A stretch of DNA of 64,000 nt from Lobosporangium transversale (lineage: Eukaryota; Mortierellomycota; Mortierellomycetes; Mortierellales; Mortierellaceae), in NCBI RefSeq assembly GCF_002105155.1, contig NW_019029000.1, positions 310,001-374,000 on the forward strand. The letters are read 5' to 3'. Below, piece after piece: positions 24,901 to 46,440 of the stretch (position 1 is the stretch's first letter; the number at the start of each line of letters is the position of its first letter). The translations under genes and the position numbers were made by a program. The notes below the pieces were generated by a model. It did not search any database and was not told where the DNA came from. It was given only the letters and a program-made list of their open reading frames with translations.

Positions 24901-25025
24901 GGGCTTCAGCAGAGGATGAGGATCAAGAAATGACTTCGCCAACATCCAAGTATGAAATGGACCGGACACGTCCAGATCAATCAGAGATTGGAGGTAAATT
25001 TGTGGCAAAAGACAAAAGACACTGA
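21941..25025 (+). CDS. Low-complexity coiled-coil protein, nuclear-looking, unknown
   Basis: Exons 21941-22366, 23018-23123 and 23737-25025 join in frame to 606 residues. The N-terminal 70 residues are His/Pro/Gln-rich. Next comes a conserved-looking block, SVSDILERYQDASQDFLVSI, then a charged coiled coil (KEDERKKEEERYKTEQVRLQ, KQLELELALEKRRG) that spans the exon 1/2 join. Exon 3 is Ser/Pro/Gln-rich. It contains PPPITPKEEHVSPTSILSP and a basic segment LKRKSIHHEAVMDAVRAKVM, with a possible nuclear localisation signal, and a second charged helix. The composition suggests a transcriptional regulator, but no DNA-binding domain is visible and I do not recognise the family. The 3' end is uncertain: the frame stops at 25025, but GGAG|GTAAAT at about 24994 could splice to AG|TCCTAG at about 25081 and give a slightly different tail. 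Intron 1 is 651 bp, the longest in the gene. Confidence 0.7.
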
Positions 25026-25751
25026 GAATGAACAAATATGTTATATGCGATCCTAATCAAACCAATCATAATTGTCTCCAGTCCTAGCTGTTTAGGGTAA
25101 AAGAACCTTATGCGTATCAACATCCTTCAAGACGAGAAAAAAAAAAAAACAAAAAAGGGGAAGGAAAAGAAAACAGATCCATTCAGGATCAATGAATTAC
25201 AAGCCAAATCGATTTTCATGTTTTTTTACTCAATTATCTTCTTTTTTTCACCTGAATGCCCTTTTACTTCCTTTTCATTTTACTTCATAATCTAGACCAT
25301 GAAGCTGTGCCATCATTTTTCATTTTTTCAAAATTTTGTTGTCGTGCTGGACATGACATTTATAGCTGTTATTTTTTCTCTTTTCTTTCTTTTCTTCCTT
25401 TCCACTACCCTTGTCCTTCTTCCTTTCTTTTTTTTTTTTTTTTCTCCCTTCTACTTTTAGCACCGTCACTTTTGATCTTTTAATGAGCAATATTGCACTC
25501 AAATAATAATAATGTTCACAAAATGGATAAATTTTCTAATAGCGATTTCAAATAGGATGCGACTGCCTTTTATGTGGCTTATATTAAATGTTGTTTATGA
25601 TGCTTTTTTTTTTTTTTTTTTTTTTTTTGCTAAAAGAGTCGTAAACCTCATAGAGATGCTCTTGTCGGTCGTTTAGTCATTAACTTGCTTATTCACATTC
25701 ATATACACATTTGCCTTCATTTTTTTTTTTTTTTTTTAATATATTACACTA
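25026..25751. other. Intergenic, CT/T-rich promoter of UTP18
   Basis: No gene. It contains T-rich and CT-rich blocks (25340-25455), a T run of about 25 at 25604-25628 and another of 18 at 25721-25738. The UTP18 start follows at 25752. Confidence 0.6.
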
Positions 25752-26768
25752 ATGGTACCCAAGTCAAAAAAACAAAAGACAGGAGAAGCAGGAGCAGGAG
25801 CACGAGCAGGAACAGGAACAGGAGGAAAATTAGGAGTAAAAGCAACGCAGCAAAAACAAAAGCAACAGCAGCAACAACAACAACAAGTCAAGATTAAGAA
25901 AGCAAATATTCAACCCGTTACATCCATGACAGATGCTCGTGCCCATAAGCGGGGTTATATCCACAACACAAATAACAAAAATAAGAAGAATGAAGGGGAA
26001 GATGAAGATGAATTAAAGTCTAAAGAGAAATCAGAGATCGAGCTTGAAAACTTGGTTTTTGGAGATAATGAGGACCTGATTGAGGATACGTTTGCGAAAC
26101 TTGGAGATGAAGTTATGAGTAGTGATGAGGAACTGGATATAATGGATCGATTTGATTATGGTGATAATGATGGCGAGGGTGACAACCATACAGCTGCTGA
26201 AGGATTTGAGGGACACCAAGGAGACGAAGATGGTGGCGACATGTTCTTTATGGATGTGGGCCCAACTCCTTTCCCAAGAGAAGAGATCAATGAGGATGAA
26301 GATGAGGATATGGATAAGGATGATGATGCCGAGGAAGAAAATCATGGCTCTGATGAAGAGGACATGGAAGGCGATCTCAGTTCAGGAGATGAAAATGCGG
26401 GAGCGAATAGGCTCAAATGTAAGGGAAAAAAAAAAAAAAAAAAAAAAACTTCAATAATATTGCTTAATGTTGTTGTGGAGAAGTTTACTTTGTATATTCT
26501 TATAGCTAATCATATTTCTTGCCATTTTTCATTTTTAAAATGTTATTATTATATTGTAATTTATTCTTTCCATTCATTATTAGTGATGTTCGGAGGCAAA
26601 CCTGCATGGGTTGATCCGGATGATAAGACGCTCACCATTTCTTTGAAGTCTGTTAACCGCCTCAAAAAGTTGCGTAAAGAGGAAGCAGAGGATATTGTCA
26701 ATGGTGTTGATTATGAGCAGAGACTGAGGAAACAGTAAGTCGGGCGGTTTTTTTCCTCGCTGTTTTTT

Positions 26769-26799
<31 letters not shown>

Positions 26800-27748
26800 T
26801 TATTATTATTATTATTTTTATTTTTATTTTATTTTTTTTTTTTATTAAACAAAAAAAAAAAAAAATCCCCTCCCTAATTTCTGCCTGTGCACTTTCTTTT
26901 AATACAGATTCGAAAAAGTTTATCCAGTACCAAGCTGGGCATTACCTGAAGGATCACGGAAACGTCGTCGTCTAGCTCGTGAAGCTGCTGGAGCTGTTTC
27001 AGATTCAGATTACTCGGACGAAGAGCAGGAACAGGAACAGGAGCATTCATTATTATCGAGCAGCAAGGGATTCTTGGAGAAATCTGACAAGCTCCGGATC
27101 TTGTCACCCGAATCCATTTCTGTTACTCGTGTCAAGAATGCTAATCAGATGGCTTATTCAAAATCAGTGATCCAATCCGTAGAGTTTCATCCTAGTGGTC
27201 AGATGTTGCTCACTGCAGGATTCGATCGCACCTTACGTTTATTTCAAATTGATGGCAAGCTGAATCAGATGATGCAGTCCATTTTCTACAAGGATATGCC
27301 CATCTACAAGGCAGCATTCTCAGCAACGGGATCTGAAATTGTCGCCAGCGGTCGACGTAAATACTTTTATGTGTTGGATATTGAGGCTGGCAAAGTTGAG
27401 AAATCAGATGGTATCTACGGACGTCAAGAGAAATCGCTCGAGAAATTTTCACTTTCCCCCTGTGGAGAATGGTTTGCGTTCTTGGGACGTGATGGTTATA
27501 TTGTCTTGGTCTCAAGCAAGACAAGACAATGGGTCAAGAACTTGAAGATGAATGGAAATGTCAGAGCTGTAGCCTGGTCCTCTGACTCGGCTTTCCTTTA
27601 TTCTGTTGGAGGTGATGCAGAGATCTATCAGTGGGAAGTCAGCACAGGAAAATGTTTACATCGATTCATGGACGAAGGTGGTTTCCGTCCCACTTGCTTG
27701 GCTGTTTCGCCCAATGATCAATTCTTTGCAGTCGGGTAAGTTTATCAA

Positions 27749-27782
<34 letters not shown>

Positions 27783-28187
27783 CATATTATGCAAGTCATT
27801 CTTACCATATTGGGTGGATTTCTCTACATCCGAAATTTTAATGAATATAGTTCCAAGAGTGGTATTGTCAACATCTATGACCGTACATGCTTAACGACAC
27901 GCAATCCTAAGGCTTTGCGAGCGATTGGCAACTTGACGACAGCAATCCATACCATGCGTTTCAATCATGACTCTCAAATCCTGGCCATTTCCTCGAAGGG
28001 CCGTAAGGACCAACTTCGTTTGATTCATATTCCGTCGCTCAAAGTCTTCCCCAATTGGCCAACGAAGGGCACACCACTCTCCTATGTTTCCTCACTAACC
28101 TTCTCACCAAGGAGTGGATACCTTGCGATTGGCAATGATAAAGGCAAAGTCTTGCTCTACCGTCTTAACCATTATCCATCTGCATAA
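25752..28187 (+). CDS. UTP18: U3 snoRNP / SSU processome WD40 protein Utp18
   Basis: Subunit of the U3-containing small-subunit processome that processes 18S pre-rRNA in the nucleolus. Exons: 25752-26418, 26584-26734, 26908-27735 and 27851-28187, giving 660 residues. The N-terminal third is low-complexity (Gln run, then long Asp/Glu stretches) with the Utp18-typical block ELENLVFGDNEDLIEDTFAK. Exon 2 carries PAWVDPDDKTLTISLKSVNR and exon 3 the family phrase VYPVPSWAL. WD40 repeats begin near SVEFHPSGQMLLTAGFDRTL and continue through GGDAEIYQWEVSTGKCLHRF to SKSGIVNIYD and the final GNDKGKVLLYRL. The last phrases span the exon 3/4 join, which confirms it. Introns 1 and 3 have 20-26-base A runs after the donor; intron 2 is made mostly of TTA repeats. 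Convergent with IRE1, whose stop is 183 bp away. Confidence 0.94.
26766..26865 (+). repeat. (TTA)n and T/A-rich array inside UTP18 intron 2
   Basis: Seven or more TTA units, interrupted by TTTTT, then seven more units and a T run followed by 14 A's. It fills most of the 173-bp intron and leaves only a short end with the acceptor AATACAG. Confidence 0.8.
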
Positions 28188-28369
28188 AAAAATCCCCCTC
28201 CTTAAGATCAAAAAGGACACTCAATACATTACATCATCATCAATTCATCCCAATAAGTTAGACTCTATTTCAACAAAATTAAAAAAGTACTCGTTTGCAT
28301 TGAACTTTTTTGTTTGTTTGTTTGGACTGTTCTATGTTTGACTATCATTTATTTCATTTTGTTGTTCTT

Positions 28370-33266
<4,897 letters not shown>

Positions 33267-34082
33267 GATGATAATCGATAAATAAAATCTCTGCAGTATA
33301 CAATAAGGGCCTGGACACACTTGGTTATCAATAGTGGATATGCAAATAACAATAAAAATAAAATAAAATAAAAAGCTTGAAAGGAGTGGAGTGAAAAAGA
33401 AATGAAATGAGGAGCTGGGAGGGTCAAGAAGAAACAAAAAAGAATAAAAGACTTGTCACTAGAAAGAGAAAAGGCGGTGCTGTACGAAGGGTGTTTTGTA
33501 TGCTTGTGTGTGCAATGGTACAGTGCGCAATGGATATGAAAAGGAAACAGTCCGCAGTAACTAGGAGATAGATTTTTTTTTTTAAAGTTGGAGAGTAGAA
33601 GTGTTTGGGGTTTGGTGAATGGTCGAGCTTTGTCACAGAAATACAATCATGCAAATGTTCCAGAGAATCCAATGCAAAGATGAAGTAGGAAAGAGATGTG
33701 GAGGCAAAGAAAGAAAAGAGGATGAGATAATCAACATTAACACAATAACCAATTAAGTCTCGTGACTAGAGCCACTTTCCTTCTAAATTTCTAAATTCAA
33801 ACCAACAAACAGTGCGTTTGCATGAGATTAAAAAAATATGAAATGAATAGAGTCAATGCGCTCTTATTCATTGCTTGGTTTTATATTAAAGATTATGGTT
33901 TTATCTGTTGTTGACGATAGCACACAGTCCAACTGCTTTTACTGCCTGAAAATATCCACCAGATCATCATTGTCGTTTCATTAAAATAAAAAAAAAAAGA
34001 AGCATGTCTGTCATTACCAAATAAAAGAGAAAAAAAAAAGAAGAAATAATTCAACGTTGATTTTTTTTTTTTTTTTTTTTTT
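33267..34082. other. Intergenic: IRE1 promoter and forkhead 3' region
   Basis: AT-rich and purine-rich on the + strand, so pyrimidine-rich in the IRE1 direction. A longer in-frame start for IRE1 exists at 33437, but it would add a second hydrophobic segment. A T run lies at 34062-34084, touching the forkhead stop. No gene seen. Confidence 0.6.
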
Positions 34083-37709
<3,627 letters not shown>

Positions 37710-39211
37710 GAATATTTGGGAAGAAAAATATGGATATGAAAAAAAAGGGCCGTGTGGGAGTTTTTTTAAAAAAAAAATAAATTGTGCGTTAAGACAAAAA
37801 AATAAAATAAAAGGATGAAAAGGAAATGAAGAAGAAGGAAAGAAAGAGAAGAGTGGAGCGTTTTCTTTCTATTATGAAGTGCTAATAGCAAACTTAAAAG
37901 AAAGAAAATAAGGCTGTGAGAAAGAAAAAGAGAGAGCGGGAAGAACAATAAAATAAAATAAAACGTCAGTCAATGAATAAGAGGAGCCGAGAGCTACGAA
38001 ATAAAGAAGAAGAGCATTAAACTGAAATGATGGAAAAGTGAAGAGCAGAGAAGGAGAGATTGAGGGAATGGGAGGCAGTGTTTGTTAAATGAGCTCTTAG
38101 AAGAACGTATGACGCTTTTTTTTTTTTGCCCGCAGGACAAGCAATCATTACGGGTGAATGATAATTCTGATGGCAAGAAAAAAAAATCCTTAATAATGGT
38201 TGCAGAAGAGAAAAGGGAATAGAATGGAGATAGAAGTGGTCAAGAGGTCAAAATGAGAGAAAGTAGCAATTAAAAGATCTTGAAGTGCTTTCCCATCTCC
38301 CAAAAAAAAAAAAAGATTCAGGGCGTGTTACATCTGCTAAAAAGTTGAAGGCGATCTTCTACTGTGATCAAATAAAAGGGACCCGCCTTTTTCCTTCCCG
38401 CGCGCGAAAAATCTCAAGTCCTAAACACATATTCAAATCTAACACATACAATTGAATAGAATAGGATAGGCGCCTTCTCTAATTCGTCCGAGAGTGGCAA
38501 AGTTGAAAAGACTGGCAAGCAATAGATTATTAACCTATAAAGACAAGAATACCGCCGAGAATATGAAAGGACAAGACTAGAGCTGAGCAATCAGGAGAAT
38601 ATGAAAATGAAATGAAAATGGAAAAAAAAAAAAAAAAAAAAAAAAAAAACAATTACAATAACAAACAAATGAAAACATGGAATCATCATTGTCATCATCA
38701 TCGTATCAAAGACACTAATAGATAAAAAGTCGAAGGGAAGGGCTCTTGAAGAGGTAACGAGCATCCTCTTCCCTTAAACTCTCTCTGTCATCACCTTTCA
38801 TCATCCATCTCTCCTTAATACTTTAATCACGATACTTTTTCTCTCTTTTCTCTTTTGGCTCAACTGGTCCATAGGCCCATTTTGTCATTAATATTAGATG
38901 ATTTGAAATACTCAGACTAGACAAACATATTAAGACGCACTGCTTGTTTGTTCTCGATGTGTGTTGTATTGCTTTTTTTGTTTTTGTTTTGTTTTGATGT
39001 GGACAAAAACAACGCGCTACATGAGGTAAACCCAAATTTGAGAAATAAATGACAAGTCCTTCATTTTTTATTTTTTTTGGTCTGCGTTGCCCCTATCCCC
39101 TATTTCCTATGTCCTTTACTCTCTGATGTTTGGCACTGTTGATGGCGGGTGAATAAGAAGGAAACGCGGAGGAAGCAGCGAAGCAATTCACCAATCCTAA
39201 GAGACACGAAA

Positions 39212-39243
<32 letters not shown>

Positions 39244-39859
39244 CCTCCGCTCTTTCTTGGAACAGGAATATGTCTCTACCACCATTCCTTGACATGATTC
39301 ACTGCTTTCCGCCTTTCAACACTTTGAAGAATATGTACATAAATATATAAAATCCAGTGTCCTCACCTTTCTTTGCTCCCCCTTTTTGTTTCCTCTTTCT
39401 TTTCTCTCATCCTTTCTTCTTCGTATCCCCCTGTTTCTGTCTCACTACTTGACACAGTCACCACTCAAATACTCCGAAGACGTGGTACGACCCATTTGAC
39501 CAAGATGAATGTACAATAGAGTTCAATGCAATCGGGGTAGAATCAAGTGTTACGTCAAGAAGGTGTTCATACCAGCAATCACTTTACACAAGACAAGTAG
39601 TGCAACATAAAAAAAAAGGGGAAAGGGAGACATGGGGATGCAAGTAGAAAGAGTGATGAGCGCTCTCGTACCTGAAAAAACAAATGAAATGAAAAAATAT
39701 TCGATCTTGTCCTTAATTCCGTATGCTCTTGATGCTCTTGTCTACAGTAACTTGTTTATTGTTCCTATCCTCTGTTAGTTACGGCATCAACTGTTGTTGT
39801 TGTCCTTCGTTGCACCAGGTTCTGGGGAATCAATCTGCCTTGTGGGATAACAGGTCACC

Positions 39860-40003
39860 AATTCAAAGCAGGAAAAAAAAAAGTGATGGTGAGGATGAGA
39901 AGGAACAAATGAGAAAAAGGAAGAAGGAAACCGCGAGATAAAATTGATGGAGATGAAGAAAGCTAGAAAAATGGGACGACAGAAAAGGAAAGGGAAGAAA
40001 GAG

Positions 40004-40037
<34 letters not shown>

Positions 40038-40140
40038 AAAAGGAAAAGGAAAAGGAAAAGAAGGGAAAGAAAGAGAAATGGGAAGCAATTGAACTAAAAG
40101 AGAGAGAAAGAAAGTAAAAAAAAAAAAAAAAAAAAAAAGA
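39860..40140 (+). repeat. Polypurine tract with AAAAGG repeats
   Basis: Nearly every base in 39880-40140 on the + strand is A or G. It includes a 26-base A run (40009-40034), five AAAAGG-like units and a second A run (40116-40138). Mirror-symmetric polypurine DNA of this kind can form triplex structures; that is an inference from sequence type. Confidence 0.75.
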
Positions 40141-40696
40141 GTGAGACAGAGTCAATGATGAAAGTTGAAGCACAGGAGAATAAACATGCAGTAGAAAAGA
40201 AGATGTGGACACGCACATCACAGGGGGGTGAGGTCGAAATGAACCAAAGTGGGGGAGGACCCAAAAGAAGGTGCTCAAAGATAAAATTGAGAGCGAGAAC
40301 AAAAGAATAAAGAGACGTGATTGAGAGTGGAACAGAGGTTCGTGCACTGCGAGCACTGCAAAGCATGTACATGTACACACATGCGCGCGTGCCTTTCTCC
40401 CCGATGGTTGTGGCGAGGGGGAGGGGACCAAAGTGAACAATCCATTGTAATTTCTGAACACAAAATATCAGAAGCACTCGTTTCTAACTCCATTGCAAGC
40501 GTGAATCAAAGAAAAACGTAAGCAAAAAAAAAAAAAAAAAAAAAAAAATTCTTCTCATCTATGTTCAGAGAAGACGCGCATCGCATCGAAGAATATACTG
40601 GAGACAAAAGAAAAAAGAAAACACTCACAAATAACACGCTCTCAGAAGAAGGAAAGAGCCATTCAGTTGTCCCTGGAAAACACACCGGGGTGTCCA

Positions 40697-40729
<33 letters not shown>

Positions 40730-41923
40730 ACAAATAGAAATATTCTTGATATGTGTTTTATAAGGCGGGGCAGTGTAATTGTGTATAACACTCACAACCT
40801 AATTGAACTGCAAGGTTGTATTAAGGCCCGCGCGAGAAGAAACGGACATCAAGGGAATGTAAACCATGTTACAACATTGCCTTCGAACCAAACAAATAAA
40901 TAAATAAACAAATAATATATTTTACTTTTTGCTTGAAATCTTCCTTACCCCAAACTGGCGCGCGGGAAGGACCAAGAGCAAGTAAGGAGAGGGGAGAAGC
41001 AATAAAAGACAAGCAAGAGTGAGAGAGCGCAACATGACACGATATAATAGACATGATAGCCGACCAAGAAAAGTAAAAGAATAAATTAAAACTCGCATCC
41101 AAAACCTGAAAGACCGCTTTTGACTTTTTCCGTGGCGGTAAAATTAAACCACCTGACAAAAAAACAAAAGAAAAAGAAATGTTCTGGGTATTGATAAGAA
41201 GTAACTGTCTTAATGTCTTACCGTTGACGTCCTTGGCGTCCAGAGGAAAAAAAAAAAAAAAAAATGCTGCAAGGGAAAGGACAAAAGACCAAAAAGAAAG
41301 AACTGTGGAGGGGTGTTTGGCGGGAGGCACTCAATCACAGCCAAAAATGATTGGAGAGTATCAGGGGAGAAGGGCAGGGGATGCTACATGGTAAACGGAG
41401 GGAAAGAAAAATATTTACCATCAGATATTGTGTTACAAAAGAATGAGAAAGGAGCAGGCATCGCCATTCAGTCGACAATTGCCAAGTTCAGCCGTGTTGC
41501 GAAGTATATACAAGTCTTTTTTAAACAGGATAGACAATACAAGGGAGTTTAGAAGGTGTACAACTACATTACTTTTACTGTTTACCGAGGGAATAAAAAA
41601 AAAAGGTGTAAAGTGCAAATAATCTGGGCAAACGGAAGCTGAAACAATCGATTGTATTGAACCAGAGCAACTGCCGGAGCAATGAAGCAAGGTCAAATGG
41701 GAGGAAAAAAGTTATAGTAATAAATAAAAGGGAAAATGAAAGATGGGTTGGAACAAAGAGATCAAATTAAAAGAGGAAGAATAGTAACAAAAAAGAAAGA
41801 AAAAGGAAGCTGGAAATGGGGATGGGGGTGTAGGGGGAAAGGTGCCAGAACATGTGCAGCTTATTTAGCTTTGTCGCATCCATTTCCTTGATCCAATCGT
41901 CTGAAACTTGTCCGAGTGCCAGA

Positions 41924-41977
41924 TCAGGGTATCACCCATACAAACAGACTAAAAAAGGTGATATAAAGCTGGCAAGT

Positions 41978-42010
<33 letters not shown>

Positions 42011-42872
42011 AGCCGATAGGCTATATAACGTACCAATGGGCTCCCAAGAAAAAAATACAAAAAGGAAAACAAGAGAGACAAAGAGAGAGGGCCAGCTTGT
42101 TGGGCTCCGAATCTCACTTGGCGTACTTTAATATATCAGATTTGAAGATCGAGCCGTGTTTGATCACACAGATCTCGACCACGATGCCACGACGCGTCTT
42201 TTTGGTCGGTCCTTGAAATAGTTCATAAAGTAAAATAAATGTAAGAAATGTTTAAATGTTTGACGGAGGATGAAATTAATAAAAAACCATATTATTTAAG
42301 CATTGTTGATGGCGAAATGAAACAGTGAAGATCATATCTGAGATAGAAATTAGCAATCAAAGTATACAATTATATGAAAGGATAAGAGCAAAGAGAAGAC
42401 ACAACACAAAAAAGAAAGAGTCAAGAAAAAGAAGAAAAAAGATATCAGAAAATTGACACCATGCGTTGTACTCTTGCCAGCGGGAATAAAAAAAATAAAA
42501 AATAAAAAAAAGATTCTCGTCTCGCGTGGGACTAAGAGATACACAATCTCTGAAAGCATTGAAATGCAAGTATATATACAAGCATGACAACAGTAAGGGT
42601 ACTTTGGGAATGTATCCTTGCATCTTACAGAACAGGACACACAGACACAGGACACAAGCACACAGGCACAAGAAGCACAGACAGAAAGACGCTTCAACCA
42701 AAGTATATAGTTAAGGCTACATTAAAATATATATAACATCAAAAAAAGGCAAAGAATTTAGTGCCTTGTGCATAGCACACTGTAGAATGATTCTCACCTT
42801 GTAAAACGATTCCCACGTGCCTTAAATAGAGTGTAAGTTCCTTACTTGGGCCACAGATATGATAAATACGAT
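41924..42872 (-). other. Possible spliced coding fragment, minus strand
   Basis: Three segments with good splice signals keep one reading frame: 42872-42798 (after TTTGTAG, donor GTGAGA), 42211-42118 (after TTTCAAG, donor GTGAGA) and 41948-41924 (after TTTTTTAG, ending TGA). The first two read RIYHICGPSKELTLYLRHVG then IVLQGPTKKTRRGIVVEICV, IKHGSIFKSDILKYA. If the last donor is not used, a TGA follows directly. GC content is higher than in the surrounding DNA. No upstream exon or start was found and the family is not recognised, so it may be the end of a decayed gene. Confidence 0.25.
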
Positions 42873-44914
42873 CTACAAAGGATAGCAGTAATTAAAAAAA
42901 ATTGGTTGCAAAGAAGTTTGGATTATGAGGAAAGGAGTGATGGGAAGTGCTCCAAGTTTATATCAATGATAATTTTTAGATTATTATGAAACTGGTCGTG
43001 CGTAAAGCTGACTACTGAGGCAACAACAACAATAACAACAACAATACCATCAACACAAATAAGACCTAGAAATGAATGGCATTCAAAATTTAGTGTGCCA
43101 TGTCCACGCGCAAACCAAAAAGAAAAGAAACATGATTTGTTGGGCAAAAAGGGAAGTATCGTTTTTTTGGGCAACTAACATCAGTCCGTGGGCCAAACAA
43201 GTCAAGCAGACCAAACAGATCAAGCAAACGGTCAGGGTCAGTCATTTGCTTTGTTTGTTGTTTGTTTTGAGCAACAATGAAATATTATTTGGTTGGATAA
43301 GAGCGAAGTGGGGGAATGGAGGAAAGAAATGATGATGTTGATAATACATATTAAGATGAATGGATTGTACATGTTATTTGTATTGCGTTATAAAACAATA
43401 CATAGAGCTGCAGCAAGGTAAAGTCTTCTCTCCATTAACGGACCAAAAATACAACGTTGCATAACCGAAACACTAATGCCAACTCTTAGCAATAACAACA
43501 AAAAGCAATTGCATGCAATAAAAAGTTAGATTGTTAACAAACCTCAGTATGAGAGAAGAAAGAGCAGAGTAAAAAAGAAGATAAATGAATATATGAGCCA
43601 GAATGTTTGCATTGAGCTGTACATTGTTCAGACATTTGGATGAAAATGAACATGTGGGAAAGGCTCACTTCACTCTACCAGCTGATGTGTACATGAATAT
43701 AGCATATATACAGTAATTGGTGAGGAGCTGACAATAGGGGACACAAAGTACAGAAGTACAGTTCAAAAAAAAGAAAAAGGAAAAGGAAAAAAAGCACGCC
43801 GCTTGTTATGGCAGTAACTTTTGAATCTGATTCTGATTCTGGCTTTGGTTCTGGTTCTGGATGGTTTCTGTACAGGAAGTCTTGTAAACTTACTTCTAAA
43901 ATTTACTCAATCTCACGTTGTCAAAAAATTAAGCGCGTTTTAATATACGCTCAATACGAGATAAAAGCAAGAAGGCCCAAGAGTGAATGAGCGCGTGGAA
44001 TGAATGAGAAGAAATGTGAATCGAATGAGTATAAAAAAGAGATGCGCAAGCAAACAAGCATGCAAAATAACAATAATATTATTATTATCAATAAAGAATA
44101 CTTCTATCAACTAAAGAAATGAATCTCTGGTTAGAGAACTGAGTGAAGGACGGTAAAAGAAAGTGTATGTGTATAATCAAATGCTTTTCATTTTTGGCCT
44201 CATACACAAATATTGACTCTGTCTTCTTTCTTCCCTCAATCTACTTTAATCCGTATCGATCCATCTTTTCTTTGTTGACATATCCAGATCTCTTGTGGTT
44301 GTGGTTGTTTTTGTCCATGTTGCAACGACAGACAACAGTGCATTTGCATTCGGTACGCCGGTCTTTTGCTTCGCACACTCGCTGTGTGTTTGCTTTATTT
44401 ATTTGCTATGTCTCTTTTTAAAAACAACAAAATAAACCTTTTTTTTTTCTTGATGGAGATCCAGGCCTATCTATTCATTACATCCACAGTGCTTACTGTT
44501 TTATATAAGTCTGGATACTCAACCCAAACAAATACAGTATGGAGTAGAAGAGCGAAGGCGTCGTGGGCACGTATCGCAAAACAACTAAATCCCTTTCCAT
44601 TCTTATCCTCATCACTTTCGATTCACTTCACATAGTAATGCATATATTTATAGCCTCTTCTTCAACCCTCTTTTTTCATCCATTACTCTTCATTACCTAT
44701 CGCCCTGTTCGGAGCGCGCTTTTCTTACAAGGAAATCCCAAAGCAACACAATATGACATTTAGCAAACATGCGATACAACTATATCTGTGGCAAGTCCAT
44801 CTGAAGGATGCAAACTTATTCTGAAGATGGGGGAGGGCATACCTAACTTGATATCGCTTTCATTCCTCCACATCGGATGATGGCTACACGCCACACCAAC
44901 GAGCATTAAGGCTC

Positions 44915-44945
<31 letters not shown>

Positions 44946-46440
44946 TAATAGCTGTAACAAAGACATTGAAATGGAGTTTGTGTTTCTGCCTCTTTGAATA
45001 GCCTTTCTGGAAATGAGCTATCTTACGAATATATGAAATCAATATGTTCTTGATCGTGAAGGTAAAGAAAGGAATGGCATACAGGCGCACTACGAATGGC
45101 AACAGCACCAGTATCTTTCGCTCATGCCTTGTAGATATTCTATTATTTTTTCAGAATCCTTTCATATTAATTTCCTCCGCCGCTTCTGATACAATGCTCT
45201 CTTACAGTCTTTTTTTTTTTTTTTTTTCTCTTTTTTAACAAAAGAAAGTAGTAGCAGGAAATTATTCACACAGTTTTGCTAGATGCAGAGATGCTACAAA
45301 CGTGATATGCATTGGTAATCTTGTACAACATCACCAACACCCATAGCTGCCTTGCCAAAGATGGTGTCTAGAAGAGGTTACAAAGTTTGTCCAATTAATT
45401 ACATGTACGTCGTTTTACATGCGCCTCCTTTCTTAACTCGCATGAGCTGTCTCCGCGAAGACTGCTCGGAGCTCATTTCTATCTTGAGCCTAATTAGTGC
45501 GATATATCAGAGAGACGGGGTTTGGTTTTGGCTTTTTGTCTTTTGAAAGACTGTATATACCGTGCTCATCGAATACAAAAAAGTTTTTTTTTTTTTATTC
45601 TTTCGAGAGAGTATGCTTCCAAGGATTGCCTCAGCTGCACGAAAAGGAGCTTCCTCTTCAGTAGAGTATCATATCGTCATTTTTTGATGTCAACGGTGGT
45701 TAAAATACCTTCGTTGAAGGAAAAGGTCCACTGGCATACTTCCATGGCTTACTAAAAGTCTCCTTTGTCCAATACGTTCGCATCCAAAACATAGCGCCAG
45801 CCATCCTTCAGCACGAGCATTAGTAGCAAGGAGAGTGTGAGAAAGGATTTGTCTACACCCATGGGGATCTGACAACACCCTTTTGATTGCACATTTCCTA
45901 TTTGCCGAAAAGTCTTTCTACATTCTCTCCACCTGCTTGGTAATGAAAAAAGATTCTTCCTAGAAGCCTTACCCATAGTGCTTGAACCCTTGGTCTAATA
46001 ATGATAATAAGATTTTATCACCAACGTGCTTGCCATCCAATGGCACTTGGGTTCTTCACGTGGAGCGAATATAATTTCTCCTGCGTTGAGCAGATCGATC
46101 AATATAGGCAGTAAGGTTGCGGATCTACACGCCGCTTGGTGCTAGCATCTTTGGTCCAGTTGTAAGCCCCAACGCATGGTTGATCACGGTAAACTGATAG
46201 TGCGTATGTAATGCACTTGAAGAATAAGAATAGTAATAAAAAATAACGATCAATGATACATCCCCTTACTACCACCAACGTATGCTAGGATATAATACTC
46301 TTTTGCCAATCGCTTCGTATCTAAAAAATCATTTTTTGTTTTTATTTTTTTAGTATTTACGGGCCAACAGTTAATATACTTCCATGTACAAGCCGACCTA
46401 GTTTTTGTAGCCTAGGTTCGCTTCTATTTCAAGCCTTTAG

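Noticed and set aside
33267-33437. Upstream in-frame ATG for IRE1 at 33437
   Set aside because: It would add a low-complexity Phe/Ser segment and a second hydrophobic stretch before a good signal peptide; the ATG at 33266 gives a normal ER protein start.
39787-40461. 224-codon minus-strand open frame
   Set aside because: It is the complement of a polypurine tract and so is a string of Phe/Ser/Leu; composition explains its openness.
42923-43174. 83-codon minus-strand frame as an upstream exon of the 41924-42872 chain
   Set aside because: Its Val/Ile run is a translated CAA microsatellite and no donor with the needed phase was found.
43808-43990. 60-codon frame with a Ser-Asp-Ser-Gly repeat
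   Set aside because: The repeat comes from a TCTGATTCTGG-type microsatellite and the rest has no features.
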